NCBI GenBank assembly: GCA_965213575.1
Contig: CBDBZN010000006.1
Coordinates: 1-64,000, forward strand
Direction of reading: 5' to 3'
Length of the DNA stretch: 64,000 nt
DNA from: JAUHXS01 sp965213575
GTDB lineage: Bacteria > Bacteroidota > Bacteroidia > Chitinophagales > JAUHXS01
Below the pieces are notes generated by a model. The model saw only the letters and a list, made by a program, of their open reading frames with translations, did no database searches and was not told where the DNA came from. The number at the start of each line of letters is the position of its first letter. Position 1 is the first letter of the stretch. Positions 8,127-17,700 of this stretch are shown in pieces. A program made the position numbers and the translations under genes.

Positions 8127-9755
8127 TTAGCTGATTAAATATTTTCCTACTATCGGCATTCGCCTGCCCATACCAAAAGCTTTTGGTGAAACACGAATAA
8201 CCGGAGAAACCTGATAGCGTTTCCATTCATTTAAATTAACCATTTTTAGAATACGGTCTACTAATTTCTTTTCAAACCCTTGAGCAATAATTTCTTTAGG
8301 GCCTTTATTTAATTCAATGTATTGATGCAAGACTTTATCTAGAAGATCGTAATCCGGTAAAGTGTCGCTATCTTTTTGATCCGGCTTTAACTCTGCTGAT
8401 GGTGGTTTAGTAATGATGTGCTGTGGTATGATTTTTTCATTTCGATTAATATATTCCGCAAGTTTATAAACTTCTGTCTTGTACACATCTCCCAACACGC
8501 TGATACCTCCCGCCAAATCACCATACAACGTACCATAGCCAACAGCTCGCTCACTTTTATTAGATGTATTTAGTAATATGAAATTAAACTTATTAGCAAA
8601 TGCCATCAACAAATTGCTCCTAACTCTTGCCTGAATATTTTCCTCCGTTAAGCCAACTGAAGTTCCATGAAAATACGATTGAAGCTCTTCATAATATTTA
8701 TCGACTAATGATTGGATATTAATTTGCTCATAATTCACATTTATATTTTCACATAACTCAATAGAATCATCAACCGAGTGGCCGCTTGAAAATTTAGACG
8801 GTAATAATAGTGCTTTTACATTTTCTGCACCCAATACTTCAGCTGCTAATACCAAAGTCACTGCTGAATCAATCCCGCCGGAAAGCCCTACTATTGCTTT
8901 TTTAAATCCTAATTTTTCAAAATAATCCTTAATTCCAAGCTTTAATGCATCATTAATTAAAGCAGTTTTACCGGGAACCTCTGTAAGTTTTTTTAATTCA
9001 GATAATTTTTCAATATTAATAACATCTAAGGATTCTTTAAAAAATACCGATCGGTGCTTGACCTCTCCTTCGGCATTCACAACCATTGATCCTCCATCAA
9101 ATACTATATCAGTATGCGCTCCAACATGATTCACATAAACAATCGGAATATTATATTTATTAGCATTCACATTTAAAACACTCAATCGGTCGATATAATG
9201 ATTATAATCGAATGGAGAAGCAGAAATATTAATGGCAAAATCTATCTTTTGTTTACTGAGTTCTTGTAAAGGCGAAATATGATATAAACCATCTATATCC
9301 CAAATGTCTTCACATATGGTTATGCCAATCTTTTTTCCTTTATATATAACAGGCTCAAATATTGAATTTGTTTCAAAATATCTAGTTTCATCAAAAATAT
9401 CGTAATTAGGCAGTAGCGTTTTATGGGCGACTTGCTGAACTTTTTGATCGAATAAAAAATAAGCGCTATTCAAAAGCCTTTTTCCGTTTTGTACCGGATT
9501 TTTGGAAGGCGCTCCAACAATTGCTGCAATCCCATCACATTCATTAGCCAGCAGAGAAATATATTTTTCACATTGATCAATAAAATCTGCAAAAAGCAAA
9601 AAATCTGCAGGCGGATATCCGCATATGGCAAGCTCCGGAAAAACAATTAAATCAGCTTGTTGTGCTTTTGCTTCATCAATAGCACGCTTCATCTTTTGAT
9701 AATTAGATGCAAAATCTCCAATAATGTAGTTCTGTTGAGCTAAAACAATTTTCAT
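8127..9755 (-). CDS. nadE: Glutamine-dependent NAD+ synthetase
   Basis: 542-residue two-domain enzyme forming NAD+ from deamido-NAD+, ATP and glutamine. The N-terminal nitrilase-type glutaminase domain has Glu41 in FPELAICGYPP, a lysine in HKTLLPNYDIFDE, and a cysteine in GITICEDIWD, the Glu-Lys-Cys triad. The C-terminal synthetase domain has the ATP PP-loop SGGIDSA near residues 289-295 and GTLYGDLAGG. Length is as expected for the glutamine-dependent form. Transcribed alone, convergent to porT. Confidence 0.95.
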   Translation of the reverse strand: MKIVLAQQNYIIGDFASNYQKMKRAIDEAKAQQADLIVFPELAICGYPPADFLLFADFIDQCEKYISLLANECDGIAAIVGAPSKNPVQNGKRLLNSAYFLFDQKVQQVAHKTLLPNYDIFDETRYFETNSIFEPVIYKGKKIGITICEDIWDIDGLYHISPLQELSKQKIDFAINISASPFDYNHYIDRLSVLNVNANKYNIPIVYVNHVGAHTDIVFDGGSMVVNAEGEVKHRSVFFKESLDVINIEKLSELKKLTEVPGKTALINDALKLGIKDYFEKLGFKKAIVGLSGGIDSAVTLVLAAEVLGAENVKALLLPSKFSSGHSVDDSIELCENINVNYEQINIQSLVDKYYEELQSYFHGTSVGLTEENIQARVRSNLLMAFANKFNFILLNTSNKSERAVGYGTLYGDLAGGISVLGDVYKTEVYKLAEYINRNEKIIPQHIITKPPSAELKPDQKDSDTLPDYDLLDKVLHQYIELNKGPKEIIAQGFEKKLVDRILKMVNLNEWKRYQVSPVIRVSPKAFGMGRRMPIVGKYLIS

Positions 9756-9977
9756 TTAAAATAGACTTTTACGTCGATTATAAAATTCCGAATTACCTTA
9801 TAAATGTATTTGAATATTACCTCAGATTTAGTTATTTGGTAAGATGAAGACACTTATTAAAATCTTTAATCAAGTAATTGCCAGCAAATTTATACTTTTA
9901 TATTTAAGAGAACGAATAATAGATTTTCTGAACGCAAAAAATTAAAAATTATTTATTTAATCTGCTAATATCCTCGC

Positions 9978-10871
9978 GTGCATCACTCTAAGCTAAAAAT
10001 TGTTTTTGTAATTAATCCTAATGCCGGTTTTAGGAGAACGCAAAAATTATCTGAACTTATCTATAAAAACATCGATACGAATAAAGCGGATGTTTCTATT
10101 GTACAGGAAAACAACCTTGAAGCAACTAATGCTGCGATTGATAAAGCGATTAATGATAAAGTAGATATTTTGGCAGCTGTAGGAGGAGATGGCACCGTCA
10201 ATCACATTGGCCAAAAGTTAATTGGCACACATACTGCCTTAGCAATTATACCAAGAGGGTCTGGAAATGGCTTGGCCAGGCATTTGAACATCCCGCTTAA
10301 TACTGCTAAAGCTATTCGGTTACTTAACAATATTAAAATTGAGTCGATTGATGTTGGAATGTTAAATCAACAACCATTTTTTTGTGCTGCAGGTACCGGG
10401 TTTGATGCAGAAGTTATCCAACACTTTCACCATCAAAAAGTAAGGGGGTTTTTATCGTACCTTAAATTGTCTGCTATACAATACTTGCGCTACAAGCCGC
10501 TAAAACATAAAGTATTTATCGATGGTGAAGAGTTAGAAAATAAATGCTTTCTGATTAGTATCGCCAATGGAAGCCAATTGGGAAATAATGCTTACATAGC
10601 TCCTATCGCTGATGTACAAGATGGGCTGCTGGATGTGATCATATTAAAAGCATTCCCTTTATATCAAGCACCATCACTTTTTATCAAACTATTCAATAAA
10701 ACTTTACATCATTCAAAATATGTAGAGCATTATCAAGTGAAATCATTAACAATTATCCGAGAAGATGAGTTGCCCATTCATTATGATGGAGAACCTGCTT
10801 TGATGCCTCAAGAATTAGTAGTAAGTATGTTGCCTAAAGCGCTGAAAGTAGCAGTAGAGAGAACTATTTAA
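9978..10871 (+). CDS. Diacylglycerol/lipid kinase family protein (YegS/DagK-like)
   Basis: 297 residues of the DAGK catalytic fold. FVINPNAGFRR (about 10-20) and the nucleotide-binding VGGDGTVN (68-75) followed by IPRGSGNGLARH are the family's signature blocks; DIILKAFPL and HYDGEPA are near the C-terminus. Such enzymes phosphorylate diacylglycerol or related lipids on the inner face of the cytoplasmic membrane; the true substrate cannot be read from sequence. The start is GTG at 9978; no in-frame ATG fits the conserved N-terminus. It ends 8 bp inside the convergent neighbour. The 222-bp gap upstream holds no supported gene. Confidence 0.88.
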   Translation: MHHSKLKIVFVINPNAGFRRTQKLSELIYKNIDTNKADVSIVQENNLEATNAAIDKAINDKVDILAAVGGDGTVNHIGQKLIGTHTALAIIPRGSGNGLARHLNIPLNTAKAIRLLNNIKIESIDVGMLNQQPFFCAAGTGFDAEVIQHFHHQKVRGFLSYLKLSAIQYLRYKPLKHKVFIDGEELENKCFLISIANGSQLGNNAYIAPIADVQDGLLDVIILKAFPLYQAPSLFIKLFNKTLHHSKYVEHYQVKSLTIIREDELPIHYDGEPALMPQELVVSMLPKALKVAVERTI

Positions 10872-12714
10872 TCAAAGTAAGCGTACCTCTTTTTTCTATT
10901 AACTGGCCATTTTCTTCTTTTGCATATAAGCTCCAAATGTATACATCTGAAGCAGCATTTTTTCCTTTGTACTTTCCATCCCACCCTGTATTAGAATCAT
11001 TAGTTTGAAATATAAGATTCCCCCATCGGTCGTAAACTTCAAGTCCATATGTTTGATATGTACAAGAATGATAAATATTCCATGTGGCATTTGTTGCATT
11101 TACATCTCCATTAGGCGAGAAAGCATTCGGTATGTATGGTAAGCAATCACAATCTTTCGTAAACACAACTATTTCAGCCATAACTGTATCACAGGAGTTG
11201 CCGGCAAATACCTGATAAGTACCCGGAGCGTTAACTGTTAAAATGCTATCATCTGATCCTTCATCCCACCAGTATATATAATCTTCATCGCCTGTAGCTA
11301 TTAGTATTATCTCGTCAGTTGTGCAAATAATAGTATCTGAATTTAATTGAATAGTTGGAGTCGATTGATAATTAATATTAATAGTATCTGAATTTGCGTG
11401 ACAACCGCCTAAAAATACATTTACCCAATATTGGCCGGAAGTTGTAATATATGTAATTTGATTAGAGTCTTGATTAGACCATCTATAGCTGTCCCATGAT
11501 GCTCCTGCATTTAAAACAAGCGTATCCAATCCACATAAAACAGTATCATTGCCTAAGGTAAAAGATGGAGCATTAATTTTGGACAATGGGCGTACTTGTA
11601 TAGGTATGCCTAACCTTGGAGTAGCACCCACTGGGAAAGTGAAAGCATTTTCTTCAAAATCGCATCCTAGGCCGAGCGTATTAGGACTATTAATACGATG
11701 CATGATATTGCTGCCATTCCCTGGCACTATGTAAATACGATCATCGGCAGCTAAAGATAATGATGAATAACTAACAAGACCAGTAACAAGTATACCGGTT
11801 GATGCCGGATCAGGATTAGTTGCATCATATTGATATAACCCGCTTCCAATTAAAAGCACATACAATAATTTGCTGTCAGGAGAAAATGCGACACCATAAG
11901 AAAAATATTCATTATCAACAATTTTCATGTTTGATATAATACCGGTTGCATTATCAAAATCATATAATCTTGTTAAGGTAGGCCCTCTTTCATCATTGGT
12001 TGCTAATGCTAGTTTACTATTATCGGGAGAAGCAACTAAATAACCCGTTGTAAGATCAGAAGTAATATTTGCACCAGAAGGAGAAGTTACAGGCCCGGTG
12101 ATCCCATCTTTATCAAGCAAATAGACATGGAAATTATTATTTACCTCATCATGCCCAATTATCCAATACTCACAACCACTTTGATGGTAAGCCACTGCAC
12201 ACTTTTCAGCGGTAGGGCTAAAAAGTATAATATTTTTCATACCGGGTACAACATCCCCCGTTCCTCCATTTAATGTCATATCTACAACAGAATAACCAAA
12301 TTCACAAACATTCGGGTCAGATTTATCGCAGCCTCCTGTCCACCCTTCAGGAGTAATAACATAATAACGGCTTAAATTACCCGGATCCGGAACAATTGCC
12401 ACTTGGCTTGTGCTATGGTTACCAAGTAGGCCGGTCCCATTTGGCATAATGTTGTGATTTTTATCCCATATAGTTTCCCCATCAGTATAGAATAATAAGT
12501 TGCCATCTGCATCTGATACCGAGGCAGAAGCTTCATCGGTATGTATTTGACTGCCTGATACAAAAACTGGATCTCCTGAACTAAAGTCTAAAGCAGCGTT
12601 ATAGCCGAAATGCCATATATTGTTTTCACCTTGAGCAAAAGTATGCAGCGTGCCAACAAAAAGTACATAAATGAAGAGCCATCCAACAGTGAACAATTTA
12701 TATATGTGGCGCAT
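10864..12714 (-). CDS. Secreted beta-propeller-like protein with CHU_C (gliding motility-associated) C-terminal domain
   Basis: 616 residues, signal peptide about 1-28. The N-terminal half reads like a beta-propeller (ENNIWHFGYNAALDF, LLFYTDGETIWDKNH, YYVITPEGW, ASPDNSKLALATN, AFSPDSKLLYVL). Two Ig/PKD-like modules with paired cysteines follow (TVLCGLDTLVLNA; DTIICTTDEIILIAT). The C-terminus (about 525-616; YIPNAFSPNGD, VYDRWGNLIFQT, WDGKYKGK) is the CHU_C/type B sorting domain, so type IX export is expected. Function is unknown; proteins with this layout are typical secreted or adhesive surface proteins. Convergent, 8-bp overlap with the lipid kinase gene. Confidence 0.85.
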   Translation of the reverse strand: MRHIYKLFTVGWLFIYVLFVGTLHTFAQGENNIWHFGYNAALDFSSGDPVFVSGSQIHTDEASASVSDADGNLLFYTDGETIWDKNHNIMPNGTGLLGNHSTSQVAIVPDPGNLSRYYVITPEGWTGGCDKSDPNVCEFGYSVVDMTLNGGTGDVVPGMKNIILFSPTAEKCAVAYHQSGCEYWIIGHDEVNNNFHVYLLDKDGITGPVTSPSGANITSDLTTGYLVASPDNSKLALATNDERGPTLTRLYDFDNATGIISNMKIVDNEYFSYGVAFSPDSKLLYVLLIGSGLYQYDATNPDPASTGILVTGLVSYSSLSLAADDRIYIVPGNGSNIMHRINSPNTLGLGCDFEENAFTFPVGATPRLGIPIQVRPLSKINAPSFTLGNDTVLCGLDTLVLNAGASWDSYRWSNQDSNQITYITTSGQYWVNVFLGGCHANSDTININYQSTPTIQLNSDTIICTTDEIILIATGDEDYIYWWDEGSDDSILTVNAPGTYQVFAGNSCDTVMAEIVVFTKDCDCLPYIPNAFSPNGDVNATNATWNIYHSCTYQTYGLEVYDRWGNLIFQTNDSNTGWDGKYKGKNAASDVYIWSLYAKEENGQLIEKRGTLTLIK

Positions 12715-13052
12715 ATTAAAATATTTAGATTTTAAATATATAACATTTTATGTATTTATCAAGATACTAAGTATTCTAAATGCTACACTTTTTTGGAAAA
12801 CTTTGTAAAGAGAAGAAGTGGTGACGGGCGGGGTCGAACCGCCGACACCAGGATTTTCAGTCCTGTGCTCTACCAACTGAGCTACATCACCTCTAGAGAG
12901 TTGCAAATGTAAGGATTTTTTGTTTTTAAATGGAAATTAGTGCTCAACTTTTATCTATTTTAAAGAGAATTGTTTTCTTGAACTCAAAAATTTAGTATTT
13001 TGTTGATATTCTTGATATAAAATGTAGACATTTATTATTCAACAATTTAATT
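12715..13052. other. 338-bp intergenic region holding tRNA-Phe
   Basis: Apart from tRNA-Phe (12819-12891, minus) the region is AT-rich and without coding potential. The 160 bp between the tRNA and the DUF427 gene should carry the promoter of the latter; I see no clear TTTG/TAnnTTTG pair. Confidence 0.5.
12819..12891 (-). tRNA. tRNA-Phe (GAA anticodon)
   Basis: Folding by eye on the minus strand gives a 73-nt cloverleaf: acceptor stem GGTGATG with CGTCACC (one T-G pair), D arm GCTCAGTTGGTAGAGC, anticodon stem CAGGA/TCCTG around loop CTGAAAA (anticodon GAA), variable loop GTGTC and T arm GGCGGTTCGACCCCGCC. The discriminator base is A; the CCA end is not encoded and must be added by tRNA nucleotidyltransferase. 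Confidence 0.97.
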
Positions 13053-13337
13053 ATGTTTAAAGCTACTTGGAACAATAAAACACTTGCAGAAAGCGATGAA
13101 ACAATTCTGATTGAAGGTAATCATTATTTCCCTCCCACTGCTGTTAACCAATCTTATTTAAAAGAAAGCGATACGCACACGGTTTGTCCATGGAAAGGCG
13201 AAGCGAGTTATTATACACTTGAAGTAGACGGCAAAACCAATCAAGATGCCGCTTGGTATTACCCTAATGCTAAAGAAATGGCAAAGGGCTTTGAAAACTA
13301 TATCGCTTTTTGGAAAGGCGTAGAAGTTAAAAACTAA
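13053..13337 (+). CDS. DUF427 domain-containing protein
   Basis: 94-residue soluble protein matching the DUF427 fold. Recognisable blocks are LAESDETILIEGNHYFPP, then CPWKGEASYYTL and AAWYYPNAKEMAKGFENYIAFW. The family is widespread and small, with no firmly established biochemical role that I can cite. It is the first gene of a same-strand group: zapA starts 4 bp after its stop and the GT9 gene follows, so cotranscription is likely. Confidence 0.88.
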   Translation: MFKATWNNKTLAESDETILIEGNHYFPPTAVNQSYLKESDTHTVCPWKGEASYYTLEVDGKTNQDAAWYYPNAKEMAKGFENYIAFWKGVEVKN

Positions 13338-13341
13338 CATT

Positions 13342-13629
13342 TTGGAGCAAATTAATGTCAATTTACTTATTGCTGACCGGACTTACCCGCTTAAAATTAA
13401 GCCGGAAGAAGAAGCGACCATCAGGCAAGCTGCCAAAGAGATCAATGAAAAGATAAGAGAATTTCAAGGGCTTTATTCCGGTAAGGATAAGCAAGATTAT
13501 CTCGCTATGGCTATTTTAGTTTTTGCTGTAGAAAGTTTACGGACTACTACCCCAACAGAAAAGCAAGCATCTGCTGAAAACATTTCTGATAAACTGGAAC
13601 AACTCGAAAAGCTCCTCGAACAATTCTAG
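13342..13629 (+). CDS. zapA: Cell division protein ZapA-like
   Basis: 95 residues. ZapA proteins bind and bundle FtsZ at the division ring. The N-terminal beta-strand region (INVNLLIADRTYPLKIKPEEE) and the following long amphipathic helix (IRQAAKEINEKIREF; then DYLAMAILVFAVES) match the ZapA pattern, and the C-terminus is predicted coiled coil (ISDKLEQLEKLLEQF). The start is TTG at 13342, 4 bp after the DUF427 stop; the nearby ATG is out of frame. Confidence 0.8.
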   Translation: MEQINVNLLIADRTYPLKIKPEEEATIRQAAKEINEKIREFQGLYSGKDKQDYLAMAILVFAVESLRTTTPTEKQASAENISDKLEQLEKLLEQF

Positions 13630-13635
13630 TACATA

Positions 13636-14622
13636 TTGAAAACAGGTAAGATATTAGTAATCCAAACCGCATTTATTGGCGATGTTATCTTAACTACTTC
13701 TTTACTGGAAAAGATTCATTACGAACATCCTAATTATACTATTGACCTGCTTCTGAGGAAAGGAAATGGATCTTTATTTACTGCACATCCATATATAGAA
13801 AATGTATTTGTTTGGGATAAAAAATCGAATAAATACCTGAATTTATTTCGGATATTAAAAAGTATACGGAAAGAAAAATACGATAAGGTTATTAATCTTC
13901 AAAGGTTTGGTGCCAGTGGCTTGTTAACAGCTTTTAGCAACGCTCAAGAAAAAATCGGATTTAATAAAAACCCTTTTTCATTTTTTTTCGATAAAAAAAT
14001 AAAACATACGTTTGATCAATCTTTGCATGAAACAGAGAGAAACTTAAAACTGATTGATCATTTTACGAATGAAAAATATTATAAACCTAAAATTTATCCT
14101 TCCTTAATAGATTTTGAAAAAGTAAAATCATATAAAACACAATCATACATAACTATTGCCCCTGCATCTGTATGGTTTACTAAACAGTTTCCAAAAGATA
14201 AATGGACAGAATTAATTACTACAGTTGATCCCAAAACCATTATTTATTTACTAGGCAGCTTTGCTGACCGAACATTGTGCGAAGTTTTAAAAAATGATTC
14301 AAAACGTGCCAATTGTATCAACTTAGCGGGAGAATTGTCTTTGCTGCAATCCGCCGCTTTGATGAAGGATGCTGAAATGAATTATGTAAATGATTCCGCT
14401 CCTTTGCACTTAGCAAGTGCTATGAATGCTCCGACGACTGCTATCTATTGCTCCACAGTTCCGGCATTTGGGTTTGGTCCTCTTGCTGATAATAACCGTA
14501 TTTTAGAAACAAAGCTTCCTTTATCGTGCCGCCCTTGCGGGCTGCATGGAAAAAGTGCGTGTCCGGAAGGACATTTCAACTGTGCATTAAATATTAAAGT
14601 AGGAATTTCAGAAAATAAATAA
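13636..14622 (+). CDS. Glycosyltransferase family 9 (heptosyltransferase-like)
   Basis: 328-residue GT-B enzyme of the ADP-heptose:LPS heptosyltransferase family. The N-terminal domain has ILVIQTAFIGDVILTTSLL (4-22), the usual GT9 opening. The C-terminal nucleotide-sugar domain has IAPASVWFTKQFPKDKW and YVNDSAPLHLASAMNAPTTAIY. A cysteine-rich tail (LSCRPCGLHGKSACPEGHFNC), typical of this family, may bind metal. Likely adds a sugar to lipooligosaccharide core on the cytoplasmic side; donor unknown. TTG start 6 bp after zapA. Confidence 0.88.
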   Translation: MKTGKILVIQTAFIGDVILTTSLLEKIHYEHPNYTIDLLLRKGNGSLFTAHPYIENVFVWDKKSNKYLNLFRILKSIRKEKYDKVINLQRFGASGLLTAFSNAQEKIGFNKNPFSFFFDKKIKHTFDQSLHETERNLKLIDHFTNEKYYKPKIYPSLIDFEKVKSYKTQSYITIAPASVWFTKQFPKDKWTELITTVDPKTIIYLLGSFADRTLCEVLKNDSKRANCINLAGELSLLQSAALMKDAEMNYVNDSAPLHLASAMNAPTTAIYCSTVPAFGFGPLADNNRILETKLPLSCRPCGLHGKSACPEGHFNCALNIKVGISENK

Positions 14623-14744
14623 ATGATATCATTAGTTTTAATGGTATGCTAAGTAGCTCACGCAAACAATGGCATCTCATTTGCATACTGTATATGCAGA
14701 TAAAAGAAAGTATATTTACATTTTAAGCTTTCATGCACTAATTA

Positions 14745-17700
14745 ATGAAGATTCCTAAACTTAAGAGTTGGCTTAAATGGTTAATAATCACCGTGCTAGG
14801 TATTATTTTACTGGTATTTTCGTTATTATGCGTACTTCATCTTCCCTTCGCAGAAAAAATATTGTCTAAAGAAGTAACCAAATTTGTCAGTTCTAAAACG
14901 GATAGTGAGTTTAGAATTGGTAGGATCTATTTAAACTTCTTTTTTGACTTAGAGCTCCAAGATATTTACGCAGAAGATAACTCCCACGATACTTTACTGA
15001 AAGTAGATCAATTAATAGTAGATATAAATCTTCTGGCTTTATTGAGCAAAAAAATCCACATAGATGAGATTATTTTAAATAATGCCGTGGGAAATATTAA
15101 TAGAGGAATTGACAGCCAATTCAATTTTCAGTTTTTAATAGATGCTTTTGCAGATACAACTGCTATAGACACCGTAGCGACTGATTCTGCCGCTGCTCCT
15201 TTTGAGTTTGGTATTTCTGAAGTAACAGTTAACAATATTCGATTTTCTATGAAAGATGAAATCTCCGGGCTACTTCTTGATCATGATATTAAAAAGTTTT
15301 ATATCGACATTAATGATATGGATTTAGAATCAATGGAATTTGAAATAGATGATCTCGAAATAGCTGATGCAAAAAATGAGGTATTGATCTATAAAAAAAC
15401 AGCTCCGACAGAAGAAAGTGAACCTAGTCCTTTTAAAATCACATTAAATGATGCAATAATTGAAAATGTATCTGTCAGCTTTTACGATTCTACCAGTTCA
15501 ATGGAATTAAAAACAACCATTCCTAATTTTGAAATAGAAGATATCGCTTTTGATCTTTTAGCACAATCGGTAGCAGTTGAATATGTGAAACTGGCAAACC
15601 TCGATCTGCTGTATAATGGTGGAGTTACAGCCGTGGATTCTACCCTTGTTACTGCTGACACTACTCCGGCTAAGAGCTGGTCTATCATTGCCGAAGAAAT
15701 TGATATTACTAATAACAAAATTGAACTTATCGGTATTTTAGAAGACGATTTAACAGCTCAAATAATTGCTTTACAAGCAAATGATTTAGAATATAAAGAT
15801 CAATTTGCACGGGGCGAAATTGAAAAATTTCAGATGAATAACAATTTGTATCCTGACATCCGGCAGTTATCAATTGTTTTTGAAGTAGATAGTACTTCTG
15901 CAAAAGTTAAAAATTTAGACATTTTGGCTGCCAACAGTGAAATTCATGCCGATGCATCTGCCAAACATCCGAATTTATGGAAGATGAATGAGGAAACAAT
16001 GAATCAATTGGCTTTATCATTAAATCTAGATAAATCACACATCAATACAAACGATGTAGTAAAATTTGTACCGAGTTTAGACACCGTAGAACAGTTTCAA
16101 TCATTTAAAAACAGAAACATTAATATTGCTGCAAACATACAAGGCACCCTGGAAAATTTAAATGTGAATCGACTTAATATTTTGATGGATTCTAACAAAA
16201 TTAACTTCACCGGAAAGCTAAAAAATGTCACAGATATCGAACAAGCTTATTTCAATATAAATCTAGATACCTTACTTATCCAGAAAAGCTTATATGCAGG
16301 ATTCATTGACAGCGCTACAAAAGAAAGTTTTGCTTTACCTCCTAGTATCAGCAGTGGAGGAGCTTTTAAAGGCACGATGAAGGAAATGAAGATTTATAAT
16401 CGTTTGCATATTTTCTCCGGCCATTTAGCTACAGATATTACAGCAAAAAACTTAAATAATCCCGGAATTTTATCTGCCAATGGAACTATAAACGTGAAAG
16501 AGTTCCAATTGGGGAAATTATTAAAGCAAGACAGTATGCTTAGAAATATAACTGCACAAGCTGATTTTGCTGTTACTATGAAAGATACTCAACTATCCTC
16601 TGCAACAGTAGATTTACAAGCAAAAGAATTTTTCTTGAATGGGTACAATTATCATAATATCGAGCTGGCCGGTAAGCTTGCCAATGATTCTGTAAAATTT
16701 ACCTCAACTATAGATGATGATAATCTAGTGCTTGATTTAACTGCTAATGCAAATTTAGATACTATTAACCCATACTATTCTGCTAAGCTTGACTTAAAAA
16801 AATCAAACCTTCAAGAGCTGAATTGGAGTAATGAACAATTAAGTGTGAATGGAATTTTAGAAGCAAGATTTAAAGGGAAAGACCTATCCAGGATCAATGG
16901 CGACTTAGCGGTAAGAGAAGTAGATGTCATAAAAAACGGAAAGCCTTACAAAATAGACTCTCTTATTGCCGTTTCAATTGATGGTGATGAGAATACAGAG
17001 GTTTCTATTCAGTCAGATTTTATTTCTGGAACGCTGAAAGGAAATATAAATATCCTTAATATACCGGCAAGCTTAACGCAACATATTGATCATTACATAG
17101 ATATTGCAGAAGAGCCGGAAAAGAAAATAGCTAATGAACAATTTACATTTGAATTAAAAATAGAAAAGCCGGAAATCCTTACGCAATTGCTAGTACCGGG
17201 ATTAGATGAACTGGTTACCGGTAAGATTGAAGGCTCATATAACAGTAAAGATACTTCTTTAAAAATAGAAATATCTCTACCCTATATAGATTACCAAGAT
17301 ATGCAAATTGATTCTTTTTATGTAGATATAAATTCCAATGATAATGCACTAAAATACGATGTTGGATTTAGCTCTTTTAAGCAGGGTGCGTTAGATATAA
17401 ATGCCACGTCTGTAGCAGGTGACATTAAAAATGATAAAATAGATACCCGCTTAACGGTTAGGGATGAAAGCGCTGTAGAAAAGTATCAAATCAATACGCT
17501 TTTAGCGAAAAAACAAGATCAATACGAACTAAGCATTCAAGATCAAGGCTTGATCATCAGTTATGATACTTGGAATGTAAATGAAGGAAATAAAGTTGTT
17601 TTCGGAGATTCTACTTTACAACTATATGAATTGCAATTAAGCCATGGCCAAGAAAAGTTAACGATCAGTTCACCCGATGCAGGCAAGCAGGTTCCTCCAT

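Noticed and set aside
9844..9945. 33-codon ORF (MKTLIKIFNQV...) upstream of the lipid kinase gene
   Set aside because: Short and AT-rich, with no ribosome-binding signal, no family resemblance and no motif; equally likely by chance.
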